Shown piece by piece: positions 11,652 through 22,089 of a stretch of 64,000 bases of DNA (position 1 is the stretch's first letter; each line of letters begins with the position of its first letter). The stretch is from the NCBI GenBank assembly GCA_039720395.1, contig CM077827.1, positions 17,161,822 to 17,225,821 of the forward strand. Direction: 5' to 3'. The notes below the pieces were generated by a model. That model did no database searches and was not told the DNA's origin. It saw only the letters and a list, made by a program, of their open reading frames with translations. This stretch comes from Liquidambar formosana (lineage: Eukaryota > Streptophyta > Magnoliopsida > Saxifragales > Altingiaceae). Made by a program: the position numbers and the translations under genes.

Positions 11652-14600
11652 GCCCTCATCAAAAAAATTCTGGGTTTTTAACCCATGCTTGCACACTCAC
11701 TTCCTCATTCTCCCAACCCGAAAATTAGAGAGTTTCTCTCTCTAAACTCTCATCCTACCTTCTCCATCTCTCATTCTCTCATTCCTACTTCAAAAACATT
11801 CAATCCAAACATCAAATCCACATCAAAAAACAACAAATCAAGCCCATTTAACAATCAAAACAACCAATTCACCTCATCTTTGGAAATCAAACCAAATCAA
11901 ACCCATTTTTCACAAACCCAACTACATCATCAAGGATGTCATCAAGCAAGGACTCAAGCACAAAGTATCCATTCTATGGGGTCAAAAGCAAGTACAAGGC
12001 ACCACTCTATGATACTCCACAAGATAGGGTATTGCTTGAACCCGACAAACATCTCTCATTCATCCATTCCCAACAAGAAGTAAGTTTACCCAACTTAACA
12101 CTTTTCTTTTGAATCTTTCGATTCTTTTGATGAAATTGCATTCCCTTCTACTTCCTTTGAATACCCCTTGGGTTGTTGAGTGATATCCCTTGATTTGGCA
12201 AGGATTGAACATACAAATTCTTTTCATTTGAAAGCTTGAAAAATGGCACCCGCCAAGTGTTCGATAAAATTCCCAAGTGAAATAAAGATGTTCAATCTTC
12301 ACCAAATCAATGTATATCAACAAGTAAACCCTCAAGTGAGTAATATGCTATGATTTAGCAAGGATTGACCATACAAAATTCTTTTGTTTCCAGGCTTGGG
12401 AGGTGTCACCCACCAAGTGTTCGATAAAATGCCCAAGTGATAAAAAAGTGTTCAACCCTTGCCAAATTAAGGCACATGAACAAGTAAACTCATAAACATC
12501 CATTAGCAATTCATTTCATGAATAAAAACAACTTTTTGACATCTTTTAGAAAACAATTTGAAACCAATTTGTAGTGTAAGCTTATTATTTCTATGTTCTT
12601 TCAACTAACTCTCAAGGTATTTTCAATGGCTATAGCCCAACTTTTAGGACATGCGCACACGGTCCTCTGTCAAAGGACTCATTGAATGGTGGCGGAACAT
12701 GGAAAACTTCCAACCCATTACCAAGGGCTATGTCGAAAAGGCTGGTTTTGGTCCATTCCTAGACTCTTTGTGGAATGACCAATGTGATAGGCAAGCTTTG
12801 CTAGCCTTATCTGAGCTATGGTGGGACACCACCAATACATTCCACTTTGGCTTTGGGGAGATGACTTTAACTCCCAAGGACTTCACCATGATCACGGGCT
12901 TAAGCATTAAAGGCAAAAGCTTGGAATTCTATGAGGAGGCTCACACGGATAAGGATTATCTCCTAGCTTACCTTGGGATGGAAGTTGAGGTAATCAAGAA
13001 AGCAGTGCGACGCACTTGGCTTTTCAACAAGTTTGCCAAACAAAGGGAGAGCGAGGGTGCAAGCCCCGATTGTATTACAAGGGCATTCCTTCTGTACATA
13101 ATCTCATGCACATTCTTTGCCGGGACGGGCGACCTAGCCCCTTTGGGTCTTCTTACAAGTATGGAGGATGTTGACAAGATTAGGAAATTCAACTGGGGAG
13201 GGGTTGCTCTAGCCACCATGTATCGCACAATGTGTGACATGTCACGTGGTGTGACCAAAGACTTCGGCGGGATGCCCTTTGTTTGGGAGGTAATGCTACT
13301 TCCCTTTCATTTCTTTTTTTATTATCTTCTCTTTTTGACTCTTTTCTCAACTTTTGGCAGGTTTGGTGCTATGAGTACCTTAACCTATGTCACCCATCCC
13401 TTGCTGAAGAAACCATCGAATGGCCTACCCTCAAGAATTACTCTCCTAGTTATGTGTCCATCCGGGCGGCGAATCGTCATGATTACGCCTTTGCTAGAGC
13501 TCACCTAGCAAGCTTCACTGCTGATATGGTGAAATTCTTTCCCTATTCTTTTCCTTTTCTTTTTACTCCCAATTTCTCATTTTGGATTTTTGAACAGATT
13601 GAATGGAATCCATGGAAGATATGGGTACCAATGCTACCCAAGCTATACATTCCTAGCCTGATGCTGACTGGCAAGAAGGTGCTCTTGGAAGGCCCCGTGG
13701 GTAGGTACTGGTACCTAGGGGAGCGTGCCTTACGACAAGTCATGGGTGATGTGAATGCCGCCATGGCTCTAATGCCTCCACCACTTAACATGAGGCATGC
13801 TAACTTAATGGAGGGGGAGGAGTTGTGGGATGCCTTGAGAGGCTAGGATGCGGAGGAGTTCACTTCTCCTGACATTGCATATGACACTTTCTGTCTCCAA
13901 TATTTGATGAGGCCCAGGGTGACAAGCCTTCCTCCTCAGGGGGTAAGTCTTTAACATTCTCCTAGCCTTTTCTTTTGATAGAGACTCTATTTAATAGGTG
14001 AACACTTGCAGGGTCGACGAGCACGAGGGCATAGCTCAACAGTGGGCTCAGGCGTGGTTCTTGGTGTCACACCCCATTTTTGTCACCTTAGCTAGGACAT
14101 ATCATTTCATGTAGGATTTTGAGTCCTTTTTGAGTCTAGTCTTTTGCATTGAGTTTCTATGGTATTGAATATCATGTGTATGAATTTTGAAGTGATTTGG
14201 AGTTCATCTCGATGGTCAATAAGAACTTTTGCGACTTTAAGGGCATAATCGTCTTTTAAGCCGTATATTTTCCATTTGACTTTGGAATGAATCCCAAGTC
14301 ATTCCCTTGAGTTCATATGAGTACATAGAGTCCATATAGAGGTTCAATTTCATGAATTAATGGTTTAAGATCAATTCGGCTCGTAATGGTTCGGGTTGGC
14401 TAAAAGACCCTTTCTTGGTTTGCTCAAATTGACTCATAAGACCCAATCAATTTTCTCTCATTTAACTTCAATTGGGCTTTATTTATGTCCTAAACATGTT
14501 TAGAAAGATCAATTTTCGATTGGGAAAGCATTCGGTTCGACCTTGTGTACAAACCCAGCTTAGCGACGGTGAAGCACCATGGTTAACCACCTTTGTAAAA

Positions 14601-14770
14601 CCTAACCATGCACCCATGGTTGAGGATTTTTGTCCTAAGATGCCTAAAAATGTGTTCCCCTTCGAAACACGGTCGTTTTGGCTTTTATTTCGTCAAAATC
14701 GGACTTAATTTGAAGATTTTAGGACTTCTGAAACAAGTAGAAGTCAAAACCGAAGCGGAAATAGAGGACC

Positions 14771-14850
14771 CTCGGGTAACCGTCCTGGGCTGGACGGTCA
14801 GCCGTCCAAGCCCAGACGACTAACCGTCCAGGCCTAGTTGGTCACCCGAG
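14771..14850. promoter_or_regulatory. 80 bp foldback module, copy 3 (solo LTR)
   Basis: CTCGGGTAACC at one end, GGTCACCCGAG at the other. In LTR sense it lies 188 bp before the TATA box. Confidence 0.8.
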
Positions 14851-15037
14851 GAATCCTTCTTTAAGTCAAACTCTGACTCTATCTTTCCCTCTTTTGACGG
14901 TTTCCTCCGCCAAAACAACTTGTCTGAGCTTAGGAGTGTGTAGGTTTGAGTTGTTTGAGCACCAAGAGAGTCTCTAATAGCCCTAGGATCATTGTTTAAT
15001 GAATTAATCCTAGCCATTGGTTTAAGGGGTCAGTTCT

Positions 15038-15047
15038 CTATATAAAG
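15038..15047 (+). promoter_or_regulatory. LTR core promoter (TATA box), solo LTR
   Basis: CTATATAAAG within the solo LTR, in the same direction as the PMD gene it interrupts, so it could drive readthrough into the 3' exons of that gene. Confidence 0.6.
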
Positions 15048-17592
15048 GACATGATATTCAGCACATAGAGGGAGGTTAATTGCACTTTACACTTAGAGAA
15101 AGGGAACTACGAGTTTGGAGAGCTAGAAGGACTTCAAGAGGAGGCTCTTCAACCCCAAGCAAGCAAGGAAACAAGAGGATTGAGGACAAGGAAGAGTCTA
15201 CAAGAGGTAAGCATGTCCTTTCAATGCTGAACATGAATTTCTGCTTCTCTTTCTTCTTCTTCTTTTAAGATAGTTATAGTGCATGAGATTGTTCTTCTTA
15301 TGGATGGAATTCAATGTTTATGTGATGTTATATGAATGATTTTAGGATAGTTTATGGCTTTATATGCTTGATAATCCCTGGTTTACCAAGGATTTGATAG
15401 CCTTATTCGTTCTATCCTCTTAAATCATGCATAGTTCACATATTTAGGTTGCTGTGATTATTATCATGTGTGGATGTTCCTGTTAGTCAATATATGCTAT
15501 ATGAATGATATTCATGATAATTTGAGCATGTCTTAGAGTTGTTTCATAGGATTTAATGCATAGTTGTGAGATTAGGGTTTCGATAACCCTAAAATCGCGT
15601 AGGTCTTATACAGCATGCTTAGCTTAGCTTTTTGAGTTGTTGCTCATCATAGTCATTCTATATATGCTACATATAGTTGAATCATGCTAGGTTTGCATTC
15701 ATATAGTATGTTTTATAGGTTTTTTGGAGATATTATCCTTTTTTAAGGATAATTATCCTTTTTGTTGAGTGAGGTTTTGTATGAGAGTCTTCTGTGATGT
15801 GTTTAAGCATGAAATCACTTCTATTATGTTCTAGGGTATATATTTTACGTAGGATATGCTGATTGCACCTCCCCATAACGACTTTTTTACGTGAAATTAT
15901 CTTAGGATAGTTTCGCTTAAGAAAGCCTGCCGTAGGAAGGTCTATTTTCATATTTTACATGAAATATCATCTTTTTGATTAGAATGAGCTTTGTTATCAT
16001 GTTTATTGATGTTATTGGAGTCTCCCATGCTTGTTAGTGTGTCTTTCATAGGTTTTTATGCATATTAGTTGAGTCATTGCATATAGGATTGAGTTAGAGT
16101 CTTTAGTTATTCATTATTCTTGTTGTTTGCATGATTAATGGATGATTTTAGGCCTTATCAAGGTTCTGTCCAGATTTGCATATTGCTTTCTTTGCATGAT
16201 TGTGTGCACTTGTAAGGGTGCAAACAGGTACAATGCTTGTCCTATTGCAAATAGGGCTGCTATGGTCTGAAATGGCTAATGTTTGGAGCTTGTGCGCTCA
16301 GGTAAGTAGGGTTTGAAGGTGCCCCAATTCACCTTTCTTTTTCTATCTTTTCTCTTCTCCCTCCTATGGTTACTTCTTAATTCAAGCTTATGGTAATTAT
16401 CAAGGGTTCCCTTCAATAATAAATTCTGGTTTTTATCAAAGTTTTCCTCTTGTGGAAGTTTTCAGTTTCGGATTAAATCAATGTATTTTCAAATGAGGAA
16501 ACCTAGGGTATTTACCATAGGTTTGTATTAGGTTGTAACCCTATTCTTTTCGAACTACGTGGACTTTGATCCATGTATTTCACTGCATGGTACGTAGGCG
16601 CTCTTCGTGAAGCTCAAGTCCGTTCTAGGATCCAAGTATCCTAGGCTTTTCTTTTCTTTTCCTTTTTTTTGTTTTGTTTTATTGATTGTGAATGAGATGA
16701 TTGGATGAAATATATGATATGCATGCTGCCTTGTGATGATATATGATGATATTTGAGTGAAAAAGATCTTAAGTTAGCCCAATTAAATTAAGAGACCAAC
16801 TCGAGCGATGTGGGTGCCTATGGGCTTTTGCCTAGAACCTTCCCACGTCGTAACTTCGCCCCCGAATCCAATTTTCTGGTTTCAAAGACTTTGCTTTTCC
16901 TTTAATGGAGTCTTGTGGTTTTGAAAATAAAACATTTTTGTGGTTTTCCTCTTTTCCCTAAAAAATGAGGTGGCGACTCCTTTTTTGTTTGTTTGTTGTC
17001 TTTCACACCTATTATCATTTTGCCAAACCCTTGTGGGCTCCGCGCTTTTTTCGTGGGTTCACACCTGGCTCTGAGGATGATGAGATGGAGGGGGATAGGT
17101 CACTACCCTTGCCTCAGCCTAATTGGTTCATTGATTTGTGCAGTGGGTCGGACTTTGTCAAGACCGCCATCACTCATCCTGCATTTGATGAATCTCCTAG
17201 GATCGACCCAAATCGAGAACAGGTGAGTTCTCTTTATGGGTATTTCTTTCTTTATTTGAACATTACCTTCAATTTTATCCTTATTGATTATCCTAGGTGC
17301 CTGCGGCATATGCCCAAGAGTTTATTGACCTTAGTGAGGGCTTGAGGAGTGACCTTGTGAGGATGAGCTTGGCCAAATCCATGGCGGAAGCTCGTTTGGA
17401 TGTCATGGTAAGTGTTCAACCCATTTTAAAGTTCCTATTTGTGGTTTTCAACTAACCCTATTCTCATACTTAACTTCTTTGCAATGGATTTTGTATATGC
17501 AGCCACCACCAGTAATGCGCCCTCCTAGAGCACCTCGTGGGGGTCGTGATGGAGCTGGGCTGAGCCGCAAAAGAAGCTCTGGGAATCGCTGA

Positions 17593-17873
17593 GTTCATTT
17601 ACTTTCTTGTTGGGCTTGTAGAAACAATGAGACTATGGCTATCTTTTTGCATTTCATGCTTGTGTTTTGTAATTGCCACCTAAAACCAGCTCTCTTATCC
17701 CTTGCTATGGATACTTGTTGTGCTTGTTTGAATCTATCATGATGATTTTATGGTGCCTTTCTCGTGAAAATTTGAGTCAATGTGAGTTCATAGGAGTGAA
17801 AATGGCCTAAAAAGGCCATCCGAACGCGAAAATAGGCAAAACCGGGCAAAACAAGGCAAAACAAGGCGGAAGC
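17593..17873. other. Spacer between PMD gene and ORF2, B1
   Basis: 3' flank of the PMD gene followed by G- and A-rich short direct repeats (AAAACAAGGC type) that lead into the foldback module. The arrangement is the same at 49208-49488 in B2. No ORF. Confidence 0.5.
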
Positions 17874-17953
17874 CTCGGGTGACCATCTGGCCCCGGACGG
17901 TTAGCCGTCTGGGCCTAGACGGCTGACCGTCCAGCCCCGGACGGTTACCCGAG
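17874..17953. promoter_or_regulatory. 80 bp foldback module, copy 4 (upstream of ORF2, B1)
   Basis: Ends CTCGGGTGACC and GGTTACCCGAG. Inside are two hairpins with arms GACGG and CCGTC and loops TTAG and CTGA. It ends 88 bp before the TATA box of ORF2. Confidence 0.85.
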
Positions 17954-18040
17954 GTCGACACGCTTTTTCGCGATTTTTCAGGTTTTTTCCTATTTTGACG
18001 ATTCTACTCCTTTTAGGACTCGAATTTGTGACCCTTTCCC

Positions 18041-18050
18041 TATAAAAACA
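18041..18050 (+). promoter_or_regulatory. ORF2 TATA box, B1
   Basis: CCC then TATAAAAACA, 55 bp before the ORF2 start codon. The same box with the same spacing occurs in A and B2. Confidence 0.75.
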
Positions 18051-21000
18051 CATGAGGGGAGCCTTCTAACTCACCTATTTTCATTGACAATAATTATGGA
18101 AGCCTTGGATGGGTTCTTAAGAGGGTTTTTGGCAGTCATGGCTGCCAAAGACAAAACTGAGTTTAAGCGCTTCGGCTTGGAACCAATGCTCTCCATAAGG
18201 CACATGAAGCTCGAGACGACTCTTCTCACTGCGGCTACATACTTCTGGGATCCTCAACTCCATGTCTTTCGATTCAATTATGAAGAATTATGCCCAACCA
18301 TGGAGGAATTCTGTGCTTTATTTGGAGTTTCACCCGTAGGGCCATTCATACTTCCTACACCTCGCTCTGATTACCTTGCTTCCTTCTCGGATTTTCTTGG
18401 CATTCCTCAAAGGGACGCAACGATCTTCGTCAAGGACCATATGGTGGACTTAATGAAGTTAGCAACCTCATTCTTGGCTCATGATAGCGAAGGTACTCTG
18501 AATTTCACCCCTCAAATTCCGCGTGCACTCGCTTTTTGTTTAATTGGTCGCTTTCTCATCTCCACCGGCACTCTTCAAGCCCCTGTTCAAATATGTGAGT
18601 TGGCTGCCCCTCTTCTCTAGCGACATAACATCATCCCCTTGATACTAGCCGAAACCTTGAATGGTTTAGATAAGGTTCATGGCAACCCTAAAGCGCCTTT
18701 AGGAGGTAGCCCCTTTTTACTGAAAATGTGGCTGCTCGAGCACTTGAACTTTCTATCTCCCACCACTATCAATCCATACAAGCCCCAGCACTTCTGTCTG
18801 CGCCGAGTTGAACTCCCTGGGCCATTCTTTTTAAGAGATTGGTTGGGTTATTTCCACACGCTGTCATGGCGGAACATCAAATGGTACGTCTTCACATGGG
18901 GGTGTAAAGAGCAGGTACTTTTTCGAACCTCGAGGTGTGCTTTTGTCAAACTCATAGGACTGAGATCGACTTCCTTCTAGTGGACTTCGAGAATTCTTCG
19001 CCAGATGGGCGCCATGCAAACCATACCGTCCTTAACAGGACCTTGTTGCTCTGTGGAACCTGTCAGTCTTACTATAATCAAGTGGGCGAGGACTCGCTGG
19101 CCTACAGACCTGAAATTGACTCGGATTGCCAACACTGATGGACCTTTCGAGATGAGTAGAGAATATAAGCAATGTGTGAACCCCGGAAATCGGGCCCACG
19201 AGGGTTGGAAAGAATATAGGTTTGAAAAAAGAAAAGGAAAGGAGTCGCCACCTTATTTTTTAAAGGAAACAAGGAAAACCCTAAAAACCATTTTGTTTTA
19301 AGAAAACAATTTTGAATGACTCCATAAAAAAGGAAAGGCAAAAACCAATCTTTTGAAAACCAAAGAAATCGGGGATTCGGAGGCTAAGTTATGACATGGG
19401 AAGGTTCTAGGCAAAGCCTATAGGCACCCATGTCACCCTTTCGGTCTCTCAGTTCATTTGGGCGAAATCAAGATCTTTCTATACAAAAATCAGCAAGTAT
19501 ATCATCACAAGAATTGCATGCATATCATATATTTCATTCATCCATCCATGCATAATAAGCGCATAAAAACAGAAAAAGAAAAAGAAGAAAAGAAAACGAA
19601 AATAAACCTAGGATGCTTGGATCCTAGAACGGACTTAAGCCTCACAAAGAGCGCCTACGTACCATGCAGCGAAATACATGGATCAAAGTCCACGTAGTTC
19701 GAATAGAATTAGGGTTAAGACCTAATATAAACCTATGGTTAAAACCCTAGGTTTCCTTATTTGATCAAAAGAGTTGAATATGATAGAAAGTTTGATTTTA
19801 GGAAAGAAATCCACAAAATGGAAACTTTAATAAAAACCAGAATTTTATTTACGAAGGAAACCTTTGATTAAACCATAGACTTGTATTAAAAATTAACCCT
19901 AGATAGGGAGAAGAGAATGAGTTAAGAAGAAAGGTGAATTGGGGTACCTTCACACCCACTTACCTGAGCGCAATTAGCTCCAAGCATTATCTATTTCAGA
20001 CCTGAGCAGCCCTATTTGCCATAGGACAAATACCACACCTATTTGCACCCTTACAAGTGCTCAAAACCATGTGAAAACACTAACATGCAAATCTGGACAG
20101 AATAGTATTGTGACCTAAAATCATCCACTAAGCATGCCAATAGCAAAAACAGCGAACAATAATAAGTCCTAACATATTCCTAGAACCATATCATGCATAA
20201 AAACCCTAAAACATACTAACATGCATGCAAAACTATCATGTTTACTCCATATGAAAAACATATACAGCAAACACGAAGAAAAACCAATAAAAAAGTCTAC
20301 TTTATCATGCTATATGAAAACAAACACGAAACAATGACTCTAAAACCCTAAACTCACAAATATGCTTAAAAACATACAAAACATACTTTAATCATGCTAA
20401 AACCAAACTAAACAGAAATTAAATCATGCATATTAACTAACTAAAGCAATATAACATGATGAAAATCCTAACTCTAACATGCAATGACACTAATCCTAGC
20501 ACAAGGACAAACAGGAGCACAAGAATCATAACTATGCATTAAAAACCTAAAGGACAGCCCTAAAGCATGCTAAACAGTAGATAAAAAATAGATATTCCAT
20601 GTATATTAACTAGCTAGAGTGTTAATACATGATAAAAAGGCTACCTTTAACATACAATAAGCCTAACCCATATGAAAACCTAGTTTAAGCTTGAATAGAG
20701 AAGGAGAATACCTTATTCTCTCTCAAACACTCAAGTATTAATGCATAAAGTAGCTCCCCTTGTGTTTGTAATTGTTCGTGGCTCCTCAGGTCTTTAGAGT
20801 GAATCAAACCAACACGAATCCTCCTCTTTGTCAAAGTGGTATCACAGCAAAGAGATCAAAACTCACTCAACTTTGAAAAGAAATAGAAAACAAAAAGAGA
20901 ACAAGAGAAAAGAAAAGTGATTTTCGTCACTTTGCAGCAGCAGCAACTTCAATCGCGTTTTTGGGTATGAAAACGTTGGATTTGGACAAAGCTTGTGAAA

Positions 21001-21183
21001 TACAAAGTTGTAGAGAATTGAATTATCTTTCTAACAAGACCAATGTCATCAAATTCTGACTTCGGATGAAAAAGGTATGATTAAAATACGACTGCTGGTT
21101 TTCAGAAAATCTGCTGCTGAATTATGACGAATTTCACTCCCTCCAAACCCTCTTCTCCTCTCCCTTGTTTAAAGACATTAAGA

Positions 21184-21195
21184 GAGTATTTATAG
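21184..21195 (-). promoter_or_regulatory. LTR core promoter (TATA box), element A 3' LTR
   Basis: On the minus strand CTATAAATACTC; an identical site lies in the 5' LTR near 37915-37930, which would be the one driving genomic RNA. Confidence 0.6.
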
Positions 21196-21333
21196 CTGAA
21201 ATCTGGAGTTTCCCTTTCCTTCCTGGACTAGGTTTCCTTGGAGAATAATCAAAAGGTATTTTATAATGATAAAAGACTTCTAATCTGAATAGGAAAAGGA
21301 AATTGTCTTTTATAAAAATTGGGAGACTGACCG

Positions 21334-21397
21334 CTAACACGCATGCACATGTATCGTATGTGCGTACACACACTCATCACATACGTACACGTGTTAG
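21334..21397. promoter_or_regulatory. Foldback upstream of the element A LTR TATA box
   Basis: Outer arms CTAACACG (21334-21341) and CGTGTTAG (21390-21397), inner arms GTATGTG (21356-21362) and CACATAC (21378-21384). It sits about 140-210 bp before the TATA box in element sense and is repeated in the other LTR. Its sequence is unrelated to the 80 bp module of family B. Confidence 0.6.
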
Positions 21398-21987
21398 TGT
21401 CATGATAAAAATGGCTAATTTAATAAAATAATTTTCTTTTCATTTTAACCAAAAATCTCATGCTGTGATTCGCACTAATTCTTCAAGGATAATCCGTAAA
21501 TAACCACACTAAACTCATCATCAGGCCATATCAAAATTGAACTTCATGAAACACTTTTGAGGGTAAAATGATGACTAATGAAAGTCAATTTGAAAAGATT
21601 TGGTTGGTAATTGTGAGTCAATTAGAGCTAACCCAAGGAAGGGTCAATTAACCAACTTGAACTACATCGAGCCATTTTAATCCCTAGCCATTGACTTACC
21701 AAATTGAACCTAGAAATACCTCTTATGCATCCATATGAACTCCAATTGACAATTTGGAGATCATTTCAAGGTCAAATGAAAAGTTTGGGACTTAAAAGAC
21801 GATTATGCCCCTCAAGTCACAAAAGCTCTTATTATCCCTCAAGATCAACTCCAATTTGAACCAAAATTCATATCCATTGTCCTTGTGACTCTAGAAAACT
21901 AATGCAAGTGACTAGACTCAAAAACAAAACAAAAACATGCATGAAATGATGAGCCCTAGTAAGGTGGTGCAAAAATGGGGTGTGACA

Positions 21988-22000
21988 GAAGCCCCTCATT
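21988..22000 (-). promoter_or_regulatory. Candidate polypurine tract, element A
   Basis: Element sense AATGAGGGGCTTC directly before the 3' LTR, identical to B1 and B2. Confidence 0.55.
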
Positions 22001-22089
22001 GGCGAACAAGTTACACTTGTGAACCAATGATAAAGAACAACCCATTTTTGGCCAAAAAAGCCCGGAGAAATCACACACTGATACCAACA

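Larger units (their letters stand above)
14065..17063 (+). mobile_element. Solo LTR of the B family inside PMD exon 5
   Basis: 2999 bp, starting TGTCACACCCC and ending GGGTTCACA, in the opposite orientation to the LTR of B1. It is flanked by CTTGG (14060-14064) and CCTGG (17064-17068), a 5 bp target duplication with one change. The B2 gene has the uninterrupted sequence CGTGGTTCCTAGCTCTGAGG at the same place (about 48672), giving a natural empty site. No internal region remains, so the two LTRs of a full insertion probably recombined. Confidence 0.95.
11936..17592 (+). pseudogene. Antisense PMD gene of B1, seven exons, broken
   Basis: A plant mobile domain protein (Pfam PMD family) of 568 codons. 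Exons read from splice sites and from the B2 copy: 11936-12079, 12648-13289, 13361-13528, 13598-13942, 14012-14064 plus 17069-17222 (split by a solo LTR), 17297-17407, 17503-17592. Every exon is a multiple of three, introns are GT..AG, and the frame stays open across all joins except one TAG at 13844 (TGG in B2). PMD signatures: LALSELWWDTTNTFHF, LTPKDFTMITGL, RAFLLYIISCTFFAG, VWCYEYLNL, PVGRYWYLGER. The C terminus is basic (RPPRAPRGGRDG, RKRSSGNR). PMD proteins occur both in hosts (MAIN/MAIL1) and in transposons; the molecular role in elements is not established. Confidence 0.85.
19175..21987 (-). repeat. Element A 3' LTR (2813 bp)
   Basis: In element sense starts TGTCACACCCC and ends GGGGTTCACA. 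It shares termini and scattered internal blocks with the B LTR (the CTAGGAT/ATCCTAG foldback and the GCGCCTACGTACCATG block), so A and B are related families, but it is otherwise diverged and lacks the 80 bp module. A different foldback, 21334-21397, takes a similar place before the TATA box. Confidence 0.95.

Noticed and set aside
11685..12083. 132-residue ORF upstream of the PMD gene
   Set aside because: Composition is Ser/Asn/His-rich and it overlaps PMD exon 1 in another frame; the exon 1 frame is the one that joins in phase to exon 2.
9456..14708. Conserved 78-residue ORF (MGFIYVPNMFRKINF type) in all three B LTRs, on the sense strand
   Set aside because: It lies upstream of the LTR TATA box and is kept simply because the LTRs are homologous; no domain or independent conservation evidence.
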